Positions 17,014 through 26,662 are shown, numbered from the stretch's first letter. The stretch is DNA of 64,000 nucleotides from Noviherbaspirillum sedimenti (GCF_003590835.1 NZ_QYUQ01000002.1:4526001-4590000), one strand, 5' to 3'. Translations and numbers: made by a program. Notes: generated by a model from the sequence alone, not told the origin.

Positions 17014-18213
17014 TTAGCGGGACTTGACGTCCAGGACGACTGGTTTGGCATCCTTGTCGCCCTTGCCGGCGGCGCCGGACCACGCCACCGTCCTGACTGC
17101 GGCGCCCGGTCTGGCTTTTTGCAAGCCTTCGACGATGACACGGTCGCCTGCCTGCAAGCCTTCGCTGACGATCCAGGCATCGCCCTGGCTGCGGTCGGCC
17201 TTGACCTGCCTTGCCGTGACCTTGTCGCCGGCGTCTACCAGCATCACGCTGGCGCCATTGGCATTACGCAGCACTGCTTGCTGCGGCACGATGATGGTGT
17301 TTTCACTGATCGCCTGGTCCAGCCGCGCACGCACGAACAGGCCGGGCATCAGCAGGCGTTCTGGATTCGGGAATACCGCGCGCAGGATTACCGCGCCGGT
17401 GCTTTCATCGACCGTCATGTCGGAAAACAGCAGCTTGCCGGCATGCGGATAGGGGCGACCGTCTTCCATCAGCAGGCTGATCCTGGCTTCATCGCGACCG
17501 ATGCCTTTGAACTGGCCGGCGGCCAGCGCCTGGCGCAACTGCAGCACCTCGGCGCCGGACTGCGTGAGCGTGACATAGATCGGGTCGAGCTGCTGGATGG
17601 TGGCCAGCGGGGTCACCTCGTTCTGCCCGACCAGCGCGCCTTCAGTGACCTGGGCGCGGCCGATGCGCCCGGTAATCGGCGCAGTCACCGTGGCGTAGCT
17701 CAGGTTCAGCCGTGCCGTGGCCAGCGCCGCTTTGGCGGTGGCGACATCGGCGGCTGCCAGTTTTTGCGACACATTCACATCATCGTATTCCTGCTTGCTG
17801 ATCGCGCTGGTGTCGACCAGTGCCGCATAGCGCTGCGCTTTCATGCTGGTTTGGGCGAGATTGGCCTCGGCCTTGGCCAGCGCCGCCTGCGCGCTTTGAT
17901 GACTGGCCTGGAACGGCGCATCATCGATGCGGAACAGCACCTCGCCGGCCTTGACGTCGCTGCCTTCGTGAAATACCCGCTGCAGCACGATGCCCGGCAC
18001 GCGCGCGCGCACCTGAGCAACACGCGCGGCTTCCAGCCGGCCTGGCAGTTCGGTAGTCAGCGCCAGGCGTTGCGGCGCCACCGTCATTACCGCCACTTCC
18101 GCCGGCGGCGGGCTGGCGGGGGTCTTGCTGGCACCGGCCTGGTCGATGCAAGCTGACAGCAGAGCGGTGGAGGCGAACAGCGCAATTCGGGTGGAACGGC
18201 CGGCTATGTTCAT
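17014..18213 (-). CDS. RND efflux periplasmic adaptor lipoprotein (AcrA/MexA-like)
   Basis: A 399-residue membrane fusion protein linking the permease to the outer membrane duct. The signal sequence ends in the lipobox LLSAC (Cys 22). The lipoyl halves are VRARVPGIVLQRVFHEGSDVK and APITGRIGRAQVTEGALV, separated by an alpha-helical hairpin (SAQAALAKAEANLAQTSMKA onward), followed by the beta-barrel and membrane-proximal domains. It is the first gene of the adaptor-permease-outer membrane operon, with 23 bases to the permease. The promoter and operator lie at 18331-18360 in the gap with the divergent regulator. Confidence 0.94.
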   Translation of the reverse strand: MNIAGRSTRIALFASTALLSACIDQAGASKTPASPPPAEVAVMTVAPQRLALTTELPGRLEAARVAQVRARVPGIVLQRVFHEGSDVKAGEVLFRIDDAPFQASHQSAQAALAKAEANLAQTSMKAQRYAALVDTSAISKQEYDDVNVSQKLAAADVATAKAALATARLNLSYATVTAPITGRIGRAQVTEGALVGQNEVTPLATIQQLDPIYVTLTQSGAEVLQLRQALAAGQFKGIGRDEARISLLMEDGRPYPHAGKLLFSDMTVDESTGAVILRAVFPNPERLLMPGLFVRARLDQAISENTIIVPQQAVLRNANGASVMLVDAGDKVTARQVKADRSQGDAWIVSEGLQAGDRVIVEGLQKARPGAAVRTVAWSGAAGKGDKDAKPVVLDVKSR

Positions 18214-18330
18214 GGCTTGCTCGTACGGTAAATGGAGGTCCTGCCGGGCCAGGTCAGCGGGCGGCAGGACACTGCTGTTGGGACGAATCGGCTACGCTTG
18301 TTTTTTTAGGTAATTACCAACTTGCACGTT

Positions 18331-18360
18331 ATTATATATACATCCAATGGTGTATGTATA
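18331..18360 (-). promoter_or_regulatory. Promoter of the RND operon overlapped by a 24-bp TetR/AcrR-type operator
   Basis: On the - strand a perfect -10 TATAAT (18331-18336) is preceded by an 18-base spacer and a -35-like TATACA (18355-18360). The palindrome TATACAT-N10-ATGTATA, with further paired CA/TG inside, covers exactly 18337-18360, that is, the spacer and -35. It resembles the E. coli AcrR box as I remember it. It lies between the adaptor gene and the divergent TetR gene and also overlaps the leader of the latter, so the regulator probably represses both directions. Confidence 0.75.
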
Positions 18361-18425
18361 TTTTGCTCGCTGCTGCGACTGGCCGAATTACCAGTCCAGG
18401 CGGGAATCAAGCCGGTAAAACGACA

Positions 18426-19061
18426 ATGGCAAGAGCGACGAAGGAAGAAGCACAGGAAACACGCAATCGGATTCTCGATGCGGCCGAAGATGTCTTCCAT
18501 GAACAGGGCGTGGCGCGCACATCGCTGGCCGATATTGCCCAGGCGGCAAATGTCACGCGTGGCGCGATCTACTGGCACTTCAAGAACAAGGTGGATCTGT
18601 TCGATGCCATGTGCGAACGGGTACGCCTGCCGATGACGGATATGGTGCAGGCCAGCGCGCAGGGGAATGTCGATGACCCGCTCGGGCAATTGCGCGCTAC
18701 CTGTCTGTTTGTGCTTCGCGAAGCATCACGCAATCCGCATGCGCGCAAGGTGTTCGGCATCCTGTTCCACCGTTGCGAATACATCGATGGCGCGCACGGT
18801 TTCATTACCCTCCAGCAGGGGACGTTGAACACAGGGGCACGCAATATCGAACTGACCCTGAAAAACGCCATCACACGCGGCCAGTTGCCGGCAGATCTGG
18901 ATGCCAGGCTGGCCGCCATCCTGTTTCAGGCCAGCTGGCGCGGTTTGCTTAGTAACTGGCTTATATCGCCGGAAAGCTTCAATCTCGAGCAGGATGCCGA
19001 AAGATTCGTCGATGCCTGCATGGATAACCTGCGCCAGGCGCCCTCGTTACGACGCAAGTAA
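18426..19061 (+). CDS. TetR/AcrR family repressor of the divergent RND efflux operon
   Basis: A 211-residue TetR-type regulator. The N-terminal DNA-binding domain is unmistakable: ETRNRILDAAEDVFHEQG, then the helix-turn-helix TSLADIAQAANVTRGAIYWH and FKNKVDLFDAM. The C-terminal ligand domain resembles AcrR/TtgR (FVLREASRNPHARKVFGILFHRCEY), a group that senses toxic pump substrates. I chose ATG 18426 because the protein then starts MARATKEEAQETR as relatives do; upstream in-frame codons would translate through the operator. It is divergent from the adaptor-permease-outer membrane operon, and the palindrome in the shared gap is its likely binding site. Ligand unknown. Confidence 0.93.
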   Translation: MARATKEEAQETRNRILDAAEDVFHEQGVARTSLADIAQAANVTRGAIYWHFKNKVDLFDAMCERVRLPMTDMVQASAQGNVDDPLGQLRATCLFVLREASRNPHARKVFGILFHRCEYIDGAHGFITLQQGTLNTGARNIELTLKNAITRGQLPADLDARLAAILFQASWRGLLSNWLISPESFNLEQDAERFVDACMDNLRQAPSLRRK

Positions 19062-19127
19062 GCCAGGCGCAAGAAGGGCGATGCGCCGGCTTGGGGGGAT
19101 GAATCGGTGGGGCGAATGAATCGAGGA

Positions 19128-20435
19128 TCAGGGCTTGAGCAAGCCGTTGACCTGTGCCAGGTCCTCTTCCTTCAACGAGCCGGCGGCGGATTTCAGTTTC
19201 AAACCGTTCACAATGGTGTCGTAACGCGCCTTGGCCAGGTTCTGACGCGTGGTGTAGAGCTGCTGCTGGGCGTTCAGGACGTCGATATTGATGCGCACGC
19301 CGACCTGGTAGCCAAGACGGTTTGAATCGAGCGCCGACTGGCTCGAACGCTCCGCCGCCTCCAGCGCCTTCACTTGCGCCAGGCCGCTGGTGACGCCAAG
19401 ATACGCCTGGCGTGCGCCCTGGGCCGCAGTGCGGCGAACGTTTTCCAGGTCGTTGCGGGCCTTGTCTTCCAGTGCGATGGCTTCGCGCACGCGGCTGCTG
19501 GTGCCGAAACCGGAAAACAGCGGAATGGTCCACTGTACGCCGACGCTGCTGCTGTCCGTCTTGCCGCTTGGCGAAGTCAGCGTGCTGCCGTTCTGATGGT
19601 TGTGGCCGCGCGAAGCCACCAGATCGACGGTCGGCATGTGGCCTGCGCGGTTCCTGCCGATTTCGCGGCGGGCGATTTCCAGCGCCAGCTTTTGCCCGGC
19701 GACGCCGTAGTTCTGCTGCTCGGCGCTCTCGACCCACTTGTCGATCTGTGCCGGGCTGGGCGAATTGATCTGCACGCCGGGCCGCAAGGCGGCCAGTTCG
19801 CCGGCGGGCTTGCCGATGATCTGCTGCAGGGCGTTGCGCTTGATGTCGAGATCGCTTTGCGCCGCCAGTTCCTGGGCGATTGCGAGGTCATAGCGGGCTT
19901 GCGCTTCGTGGGTGTCGGTGATGGTGGCGGTGCCGACCTCGAAATTGCGTTTGGCCGAAGCCAATTGCTCGGTAATGGCCACCTTCTGTGCCTGCACGGA
20001 CGCCAGCGTATCCTGAGCCGCCAATACGTCGAAGTAGGCTTGCGAGACGCGCACGATCAGGTCCTGTTGCGCCTGGGCGAATTGCGCCTCGCTGGCGGCA
20101 ACCGACAGTTTGCCTTGTTGATACTGTTCCCAGTTAGCCCAACGAAATAGCGGCTGCGACAGCGAAATGCTATGGCTGTTGCTACGTACGTTGCGTGACA
20201 ATGTGGCCGACTCCTGCTCGCTGCGGGTATAGCTACCCGACAGCCCGACGGTGGGCAACAGGCCGGCGCGTCCCTGGGTTTCCTTTTCCTGGCCAGCGGC
20301 CAGCGTGGCGCGTGCGCTGGCATACACCGGATCATTGGCCTGTGCTTCCTGGTATACCTGCAGCAAGTCGAGCGCATGGGCATTCAATGACAGCAAGCCT
20401 GCGGCAAGCAGCGAGGCAATCAGGGTAGGGCGCAT
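19128..20435 (-). CDS. tolC: TolC family outer membrane channel protein
   Basis: A 435-residue outer membrane exit duct with a Sec signal peptide (MRPTLIASLLAAGLLSLNAHA) and no lipobox, unlike the outer membrane factor at 12435. The TolC pattern is visible in DLLQVYQEAQANDPVYASARA at the mature N-terminus, the internal duplication, and GVRINIDVLNAQQQLYTTRQNL in the second repeat. It can serve type I secretion systems, MacAB-type ABC exporters and RND pumps; the second RND operon and the MacAB-like operon nearby lack their own outer membrane gene and may use it (inference). It is third in an operon pcm-rhodanese-tolC. Confidence 0.93.
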   Translation of the reverse strand: MRPTLIASLLAAGLLSLNAHALDLLQVYQEAQANDPVYASARATLAAGQEKETQGRAGLLPTVGLSGSYTRSEQESATLSRNVRSNSHSISLSQPLFRWANWEQYQQGKLSVAASEAQFAQAQQDLIVRVSQAYFDVLAAQDTLASVQAQKVAITEQLASAKRNFEVGTATITDTHEAQARYDLAIAQELAAQSDLDIKRNALQQIIGKPAGELAALRPGVQINSPSPAQIDKWVESAEQQNYGVAGQKLALEIARREIGRNRAGHMPTVDLVASRGHNHQNGSTLTSPSGKTDSSSVGVQWTIPLFSGFGTSSRVREAIALEDKARNDLENVRRTAAQGARQAYLGVTSGLAQVKALEAAERSSQSALDSNRLGYQVGVRINIDVLNAQQQLYTTRQNLAKARYDTIVNGLKLKSAAGSLKEEDLAQVNGLLKP

Positions 20436-20460
20436 TCAGCTCTCCGTCGGGCTATTCGGG

Positions 20461-20784
20461 TTAATACGTCGGCATTTCAGGATCGACCTGTTGCGCCCAC
20501 GCATGCACGCCGCCGGTCAGATTGATGACATTGGCAAAGCCATGCTGCTCCAGAAAGCGTGCAACCTGCATGCTGCGCATGCCGTGGTGGCAGATGCAGA
20601 CGATGCTCGCATCTTCATCCATTTCGCCCAGCCGCGCGGGCACGCTCTGCATTGGCATGCTCACCGCATCGCCGATATGGCAATAGGTAAACTCGTGCGG
20701 CTCGCGCACGTCCAGCAACAGCGGCGGCGCGCGCAAGGGGTCTGCCAGCCAGGCAGCCAGTTCCGGAGCGGTGAGTTGCAGCAT
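20461..20784 (-). CDS. Rhodanese-like domain protein
   Basis: A 107-residue single rhodanese domain. LLLDVREPHEFTYCHIGDAVSMPM is the N-terminal CH2-type motif and the active-site loop reads CHHGMRSM, with the persulfide-forming cysteine in place; VINLTGGVHAW is the C-terminal signature. Such proteins carry sulfur as a persulfide for transfer reactions, but the physiological acceptor is unknown. It lies 9 bases after pcm and 25 bases before tolC, a trio I recall as conserved in Burkholderiales. Confidence 0.92.
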   Translation of the reverse strand: MLQLTAPELAAWLADPLRAPPLLLDVREPHEFTYCHIGDAVSMPMQSVPARLGEMDEDASIVCICHHGMRSMQVARFLEQHGFANVINLTGGVHAWAQQVDPEMPTY

Positions 20785-20793
20785 GGCTAAGTC

Positions 20794-21459
20794 CTAGAAG
20801 TGGAAGTGAGACGGCGTGGCCGCATTTTTCAGTGGCTTGACAACGGTTTCGAACAGCTTGACGGTGTTATAGGCATTGTCGGAGACGCGCGTCACCAGTT
20901 CCGCCGACATGACCGGCGCTTGGCCGACGATGGCGAGGATGCGGCCACCGATCTTGATCTGCTGCAGGAAGGTTTCCGGCAATGCCGGCACGCTGCCGGA
21001 AATCACGATCACATCGTAGGGAGCGCCGTCGCTGCCCGATCCGGCCCAGCCGCGGGCACCGTCGCCCAGTTCGACCTTGACGTTGGTGATGCCGTTGTCG
21101 GCCAGGTTCTTTTCTGCCAGCGCCTTCAGTTCCGGCTCGATCTCGACGCTGGTGACGTGGCGCGATTTGTGCGCCAGCAGGGCGGCCATGTAGCCGGAGC
21201 CGGCGCCGATTTCCAGCACGTTCTCGTGCTTCTTGAGCGCGACTTCCTGCAAAATGCGCGCTTCCAGCTTGGGCGTGAACATGTTTTGCCCGCACGGCAG
21301 CGGGATTTCGGTATCCATGAACGCCAGGTTCCTGTGGGCGGCGGGCACGAAGTTTTCGCGCTTGACGACCAGCAGCAAATCGAGGACATCCAGGTCCAGC
21401 ACATCCCAGGGGCGGATCTGCTGTTCGATCATGTTGAAACGTGCTTGTTCAATGTTCAT
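20794..21459 (-). CDS. pcm: Protein-L-isoaspartate O-methyltransferase
   Basis: A 221-residue SAM-dependent enzyme that methylates isoaspartyl residues so that damaged proteins can be repaired. The SAM motif I is VLEIGAGSGYMAALLA, preceded by the isoaspartate-recognition region around PLPCGQNMFTPKLEARILQ, and post-I acid is in VTSVEIEPEL. The usual Ser/Thr substrate motif region is slightly divergent (PCGQNMFTP rather than GQTISQP), which is the form I recall in beta-proteobacterial members annotated as Pcm; the exact substrate is thus less certain than in E. coli. First gene of the pcm-rhodanese-tolC operon. Confidence 0.88.
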   Translation of the reverse strand: MNIEQARFNMIEQQIRPWDVLDLDVLDLLLVVKRENFVPAAHRNLAFMDTEIPLPCGQNMFTPKLEARILQEVALKKHENVLEIGAGSGYMAALLAHKSRHVTSVEIEPELKALAEKNLADNGITNVKVELGDGARGWAGSGSDGAPYDVIVISGSVPALPETFLQQIKIGGRILAIVGQAPVMSAELVTRVSDNAYNTVKLFETVVKPLKNAATPSHFHF

Positions 21460-21524
21460 GGTAGGGACTCATTGCGAAAAATGAAATAAGGGCTTGCTGA
21501 TACTTAAGATAAGCACGCATTTTA

Positions 21525-24500
21525 TCAAATGGCATCCTCCTGGCGGGAGGACGGGCCGACTGGCGCAGCGCCGCCGGCCCCGCGCGCAAACCATCTGGCT
21601 CTGGCCCAGACGGCAAAATCGTCCAGGTAGGTGTACATCACCGGCACCACCACCAGCGTCAGCAGGGAGGAAGTGATGATGCCGCCGATGACCGCCTGGC
21701 CCATGGGGGCGCGCTGCTCGGAGCCTTCGGCCATGCCGAAGGCCAGCGGCACCATGCCGAACACCATCGCCAGCGTGGTCATCAGGATCGGCCGCAGCCG
21801 CACGTGCGCAGCTTCCAGCAGCGCGGCGCCGCGCGCCATGCCTTCTTTCCTGGCCTGGTTGGCGAAATCCACCAGCAGGATGGCGTTCTTGGTGACCAGG
21901 CCCATCAGCATGATGAAACCGATGATGGAAAACATGTTGAGGGTCGAGCGGAACAGCATCAGCGCCAGGAAAACGCCGATCAGGGTCAGCGGCAGCGACG
22001 ACATGATGGCCAGCGGCTGCAGGAAGCTGGCGAATTGCGATGCCAGGATCATGTAAATGAAAATCACCGCCAGCAGCAGCGCGCCCACGGCATAAGCGAA
22101 GGATTCCTGCATGTTCTTGGCGGCGCCGCCGACCTGGTAGCGGTAGCCGGGCGGCCAGGCAATGGCGTCCAGCGCGGTCTTGACGTCGGCGCTGGCCTGG
22201 CCGGCGGAACGGCCGACCACGTTGGCCGACAGTTCGACTTCACGGTTCAGGTCGCGCCGGTTGATCTGGTTGGCGCCGGTCGACGGCACGATGTCTGCCA
22301 CCTGGCGCAGCGGCACCATTTTCGGCGTGCCGTCGGCATTGGTCTGCGAGCTGCCCAGCATCAGGCGCGACAGGTCGTCGATATTGTTGCGGTCGTCCGG
22401 CGCCAGGCGGACGTTGACGTCGTAATTCTGGTCGTCCGGGGCACGCCAGCTGCCGGCGGCCTGGCCGGCCAGGAGCGGCCGCAATGCCGCGCCGATCTGC
22501 GCCACGCCGACGCCCAGGTCGGCGCCGATCTCGCGCCGCGGCACCACCGAGATGGTCGGCATTTGCGCCTTCAGGCTTGAATCGATATCCACCACGCCGG
22601 CAAGCGCGCGCATCTTTTCCTGCACCTGCTCCGACAGGCGTGCCAGTTGCGCCAGGTCGGGCCCCAGGATGGACAGGCGCAATTGCTTGTTGTCGCCACC
22701 GACGCCGTCGAGCGTGCCGATATGGGTGACCGTGATGCCGGCGACTTCCGTCAGTCGCTCGCGCAGGGGATTTGCCATTTGGGTGGTGCTGCGGCTGCGC
22801 TCGCTGCGCGGCTTCAGCCGCACGAAGACGGTAGCGTAATTCTTGCCTTGGGCATTGCCGGTATTGACGGTGGTGTACAGGTCGCGCACTTCGGGAAAGC
22901 CGCGCAATACGGCCTCAACCTGGCGCGCCTTGCTTTCGGTGAATTCCAGCGAGGAACCGACCGGGGTGTAAAAAGTGACGCCGGTTTCCGAATAATCCGC
23001 CTGCGGCACGAATTCCGAGCCGATCAGGCCGGTGGCCGGAATCAGGAAACCGCCAAAGAACGTGGCGGCAGCAATCGCCAGGGTCGACTTGCGATGCTGC
23101 AGCGACCATTTCAGCAAGACCTGGTACGTATCGGACAGCCATTGCACGAGGCGTTCGAACTGTGCCAGCACGCGGCCGATGGTGTTGGCATACCAGCCGC
23201 GGCGCGCGCCTGTGGCGCCGTGCACCGCCGGGTCCGGCCAGATCGACGACAGCATCGGGTCCAGCGTAAACGACACGAACATCGAGATCAGCACGGCGGC
23301 AGTCACTGTGATGCCGAACTGGTGGAAGAAGCGGCCGATGATGCCGCCCATGAAGCCGACCGGCAGGAACACCGCGACGATCGAGAAGGTGGTGGCCAGC
23401 ACCGCCAGGCCGATTTCCGCAGTGCCTTCGAGGGCGGCGGTGCGATGGCTCTTGTACTGGCCGTTGACCTTCATGCCGGCATGGCGCACGATGTTTTCGC
23501 GCACCACGATGGCGTCGTCGATCAAGAGGCCCACGCATAGCGACAGCGCCATCAGGGTGATCATGTTGATGGTGAAGCCGAACATGTGCATGAACAGGAA
23601 GGTGCCGATCAGCGCCACCGGCAGTGTCAGGCCGGTGATCACGGTCGAGCGCCAGGAGTTCAGGAACAGGAACACGATCAGGATGGTCAGCGCCGCGCCT
23701 TCGAGCAGGGTCTGGCGGACGTTTTTCACGCCGACGCGAATCTGCCGCGAGCTGTCCTTGATGACCTCGAGTTTCACGCCCGGATAAAGCGCTTTCAGGG
23801 TCGGCTGCAGGTCCTGCAGCGCGGCGCCCAGGCCATCGGCGACCTCGATGGTGTTCTGCCCCTGCGCCTTGAGGATGTCCAGCGCCAGCGTGCGTTGGCC
23901 GTTGTACAGCGCCAGGCTTTCCTGTTCCTGCTGGCCGTCGACCACCGTGGCGATCTGCGACAGCAGCACTGGCTGGCCGCCGCGGCGGGCGACGATCAGC
24001 CGGTTGAAGTCGGCCGGGTTCTTGATCCTGCCCTGCACCTGCACGACGTTTTCACTGGACAGCGAACGCACCGCGCCGGCCGGCAATTCCTGGTTTTCAT
24101 TGCGCAGCGCAGCGATCACCTGGTCGACGCCGATGCCGAGCGCTTCCATTTCGGTCGGCTTGATAGTGATGTTAATTTCGCGCATGACGCCGCCGACCAG
24201 GGTCACCGAACCGACGCCGCGGACGTTTTCCAGGCGTTTCTTGACGACCTGGTCGGCGATCACGGTCAGTTCGCGCAGGTTGTAGCGGCCGGCCTGGCCA
24301 TCGTTGGCGACCGACACCGAATAGATCGGCCGGTCGGCCGGATCGTAGCGGGTGACGCGCGGTTCCTTGACTTCATCGCGGAAAGCCGTCTTCACCAGCG
24401 CCACTTTTTCGCGCACATCCTGCGCGGCCTGCGCCGGATCGACCGTCAGGGCGAATTCGATGATGACTACCGAGGCGCCCTCATAGGAACGCGAAGTCAG

Positions 24501-24737
24501 GCTGTTGATGCCGTTGATGGTGTTGACCGCTTCCTCGACCTTGCGGGTGACGTCGGACTCGACCGTCTCAGGTGATGCTCCGGGGTAATCGGTCTGCACC
24601 ACGACCACCGGGAAAGTGATGTCGGGGAATTGGTCGACCGGCAGGCGCTGGTAGGAAAACAGGCCCAGTACCAGAAAGGCCATCATCATCATGGTGGCCA
24701 GGACCGGGTTGGCGATGCTGATACGGGTAAACCACAT
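21525..24737 (-). CDS. RND efflux permease (second pump, MdtB/MexW-like subgroup)
   Basis: A 1070-residue RND permease, diverged from the AcrB-type protein at 13841. It starts MWFTRISIANPVLATMMMMAF, has the proton-relay aspartates in CVGLLIDDAIVVRENIVRH and the TM10 lysine in GLVTKNAILLVDFANQARK. Porter loops and 12 membrane segments are complete. Proteins starting with this WFTR-type N-terminus belong to the group with MdtB/MdtC and MexW as far as I recall, but the substrate is not predictable. It follows its adaptor gene by 21 bases and has no outer membrane partner in the operon; tolC is 1.1 kb downstream on the same strand. Confidence 0.95.
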   Translation of the reverse strand: MWFTRISIANPVLATMMMMAFLVLGLFSYQRLPVDQFPDITFPVVVVQTDYPGASPETVESDVTRKVEEAVNTINGINSLTSRSYEGASVVIIEFALTVDPAQAAQDVREKVALVKTAFRDEVKEPRVTRYDPADRPIYSVSVANDGQAGRYNLRELTVIADQVVKKRLENVRGVGSVTLVGGVMREINITIKPTEMEALGIGVDQVIAALRNENQELPAGAVRSLSSENVVQVQGRIKNPADFNRLIVARRGGQPVLLSQIATVVDGQQEQESLALYNGQRTLALDILKAQGQNTIEVADGLGAALQDLQPTLKALYPGVKLEVIKDSSRQIRVGVKNVRQTLLEGAALTILIVFLFLNSWRSTVITGLTLPVALIGTFLFMHMFGFTINMITLMALSLCVGLLIDDAIVVRENIVRHAGMKVNGQYKSHRTAALEGTAEIGLAVLATTFSIVAVFLPVGFMGGIIGRFFHQFGITVTAAVLISMFVSFTLDPMLSSIWPDPAVHGATGARRGWYANTIGRVLAQFERLVQWLSDTYQVLLKWSLQHRKSTLAIAAATFFGGFLIPATGLIGSEFVPQADYSETGVTFYTPVGSSLEFTESKARQVEAVLRGFPEVRDLYTTVNTGNAQGKNYATVFVRLKPRSERSRSTTQMANPLRERLTEVAGITVTHIGTLDGVGGDNKQLRLSILGPDLAQLARLSEQVQEKMRALAGVVDIDSSLKAQMPTISVVPRREIGADLGVGVAQIGAALRPLLAGQAAGSWRAPDDQNYDVNVRLAPDDRNNIDDLSRLMLGSSQTNADGTPKMVPLRQVADIVPSTGANQINRRDLNREVELSANVVGRSAGQASADVKTALDAIAWPPGYRYQVGGAAKNMQESFAYAVGALLLAVIFIYMILASQFASFLQPLAIMSSLPLTLIGVFLALMLFRSTLNMFSIIGFIMLMGLVTKNAILLVDFANQARKEGMARGAALLEAAHVRLRPILMTTLAMVFGMVPLAFGMAEGSEQRAPMGQAVIGGIITSSLLTLVVVPVMYTYLDDFAVWARARWFARGAGGAAPVGPSSRQEDAI

Positions 24738-24758
24738 GGCGGCTCAGGCTTTCATGCG

Positions 24759-26000
24759 TCAGCGTGACGCTGACGGCGCGGCGCTGGCGGCGGTCGTGAC
24801 AGCGTGGGGATGGGCCGGAGCGGCCGGGGTGGCTGGTGTGGCCGGAGGCGCTTGCGCCAGCCGCACCTTGACGCCGTCAGGCAGCTTGCCGAGGTTAGTC
24901 CTGACAATCAGCGCGCCCGCTGCGAGGCCGTCGAGGATTTCCACCGCTTCGCCGGTGCCGTCGTTGCCGCGGCTGCCCAGCTTCACCGCCTGCTGGCGCA
25001 GCGTGCCATTGACAATCGCGTACACGATCGCGCTGCCGCCGAGGTCCTGGATCGCCGCCGGCGGCACACTCAACACGCCGGTCTTGCTGCCCAGGGTAAC
25101 TTCCGCCTGGCCGAACATGCCGACTTTCAGCAAGCCTTGGGGATTGTCGAGCTGAATATAGCTCATGACCGAACGCGAACCGGCCTGGGTGGCGGGGCTG
25201 ATGCGCGCGATCCTGCCGGTCAGCGGCGTGGCCAGGCCTTCCAGCTTTACTTGCGCGGGTTGTCCAGGCGTCAGCTGCAGGATATCGGTGGTCGGCACCG
25301 CCGTTTCCAGCTCCAGCTGGTGCAGGTCGACCAGCTCCAGCAGATGGTTGTCGGCCGAAACCTTTTCGCCCGGCTGCACGGACCGGCTGGCCACCAGGCC
25401 GGCGATCGGCGCGCGCACCACGCTGTCGTTCAAGGCCTTCTGTGCCACGTCCAGCGCACCTTGCGCCGATTCGACATTGGCGCGGGCGATGTCATGCTGG
25501 CTGGCGGCATTGTCGAAGGCGTTTTGCGAAATGAAGCCCTTGGCCACCAGCGCCTGGTTATTGTCGCGCGCCTTGGCGGCAATCGCCAGTTCGCCGCGTG
25601 CGGCCTGCAGGCTGCCTTTGGCCTGCTCCAGGCGGGCCTGGTATTCAGTGCTGTCGATTTTCACCAGCACCTGGCCAGCCTTGACCGCTTCGCCTTCGCG
25701 TACCAGCACTTCGCGCACTTCGCCGGCAAGCTTGGCCTTGACTTGCGCCTGGTTGACGGCGCGCAGCGCACCCGACAGCAGCAGTACCTGGCGCAATTCG
25801 CGCGGCTGCACCTCGGCGACATCGCTGGGCAGGAATTCGAGACTGGCTGGCGCCTTGGCTGGTGTCGCCTGAGTTGCTTGCGTTGTTTGTGTGTCTGCTA
25901 CCGGCGCGGCGGCCTGGCGCTTTTTCATGGCGGCGGCGCCGGCGCCGACGGCCAGCAGGCCGGCCAGCAGCAGGATCCAGAAAGCACGTCGTTTCAGCAT
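24759..26000 (-). CDS. RND efflux periplasmic adaptor (second pump)
   Basis: A 413-residue membrane fusion protein. The N-terminus MLKRRAFWILLLAGLLAVGAG is an uncleaved-type signal anchor without a lipobox. Lipoyl halves are VKAKLAGEVREVLVREGEAVK and APIAGLVASRSVQPGEKV, with the helical hairpin between them. The C-terminus is Ala/Pro/His-rich. I chose ATG 26000, with CGAGAA upstream; it overlaps the end of the TetR gene by seven bases, so regulator and adaptor are translationally coupled. Operon order is tetR-adaptor-permease. Confidence 0.93.
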   Translation of the reverse strand: MLKRRAFWILLLAGLLAVGAGAAAMKKRQAAAPVADTQTTQATQATPAKAPASLEFLPSDVAEVQPRELRQVLLLSGALRAVNQAQVKAKLAGEVREVLVREGEAVKAGQVLVKIDSTEYQARLEQAKGSLQAARGELAIAAKARDNNQALVAKGFISQNAFDNAASQHDIARANVESAQGALDVAQKALNDSVVRAPIAGLVASRSVQPGEKVSADNHLLELVDLHQLELETAVPTTDILQLTPGQPAQVKLEGLATPLTGRIARISPATQAGSRSVMSYIQLDNPQGLLKVGMFGQAEVTLGSKTGVLSVPPAAIQDLGGSAIVYAIVNGTLRQQAVKLGSRGNDGTGEAVEILDGLAAGALIVRTNLGKLPDGVKVRLAQAPPATPATPAAPAHPHAVTTAASAAPSASR

Positions 26001-26662
26001 GGCATTCTCGCAGGCGGCAGCGGCGTAGTCGGGTCTTGCAGCAGGCCGCGCAGGCAAATGTCGATATAGGTCCGGATATAGTCCTGGGGCGAAATCTGCT
26101 CCATGTTGCAGGCGCCGAAGGACTGGTTCCAGATCATCAGCATGACCATCGGCGCCACCACCACGCGCATTGCCTGCTGGGGGTCGATCGGCCGGAATTC
26201 GCCGCGGGCGATGCCGTGCTCCAGCATGCGAACGATCATGCCATTGACGCGGGAAGTCACTTCCTCATAATAAAAGCGCGCCACTTCCGGGAAATTCCCG
26301 GATTCGGCCATGATCAGCTTGGTGATGCCGGAAACCTTGGAGTTGCCCACGCGCTCCCACCAGCCCAGCATGATTTCCTGGAACAGCGAGGCGCTATTGC
26401 CCTGGTGCTGATCAATCAAACCTTCGGCTTCGTCGATCATGGGCAACATGTTTTCGCGCACCACCGCCTTGAACAATTCTTCCTTGTTGGTGAAGTACAG
26501 ATACAAGGTGCCCTTGGAGACACCGGCGCGGGCGGCAACATCGTCAAGCCGGGTGGCGGCAAAACCGCGTTCGACAAACAAGTCCAGCGCGGCGGCCAGC
26601 AATTCCTGCGGACGGGCTTCCTTGCGGCGCTCCCAGCGCTTGCTTTTAATAGGACATTGCAT
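25994..26662 (-). CDS. TetR family regulator, first gene of the second RND operon
   Basis: A 222-residue TetR-type repressor: KEARPQELLAAALDLFVERG, then the helix-turn-helix RLDDVAARAGVSKGTLYLYF and TNKEELFKAVV. The C-terminal half (WWERVGNSKVSGITKLIMAES onward) belongs to the AcrR-C-like ligand-binding group. ATG 26662 gives MQCPIKSKRWERRKEAR, a start usual for this subgroup; upstream codons would lie in the promoter. The gene is cotranscribed with the pump it presumably controls, and the operator at 26680-26697 overlaps its own promoter, so autoregulation of the whole operon is expected. Confidence 0.93.
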   Translation of the reverse strand: MQCPIKSKRWERRKEARPQELLAAALDLFVERGFAATRLDDVAARAGVSKGTLYLYFTNKEELFKAVVRENMLPMIDEAEGLIDQHQGNSASLFQEIMLGWWERVGNSKVSGITKLIMAESGNFPEVARFYYEEVTSRVNGMIVRMLEHGIARGEFRPIDPQQAMRVVVAPMVMLMIWNQSFGACNMEQISPQDYIRTYIDICLRGLLQDPTTPLPPARMPC

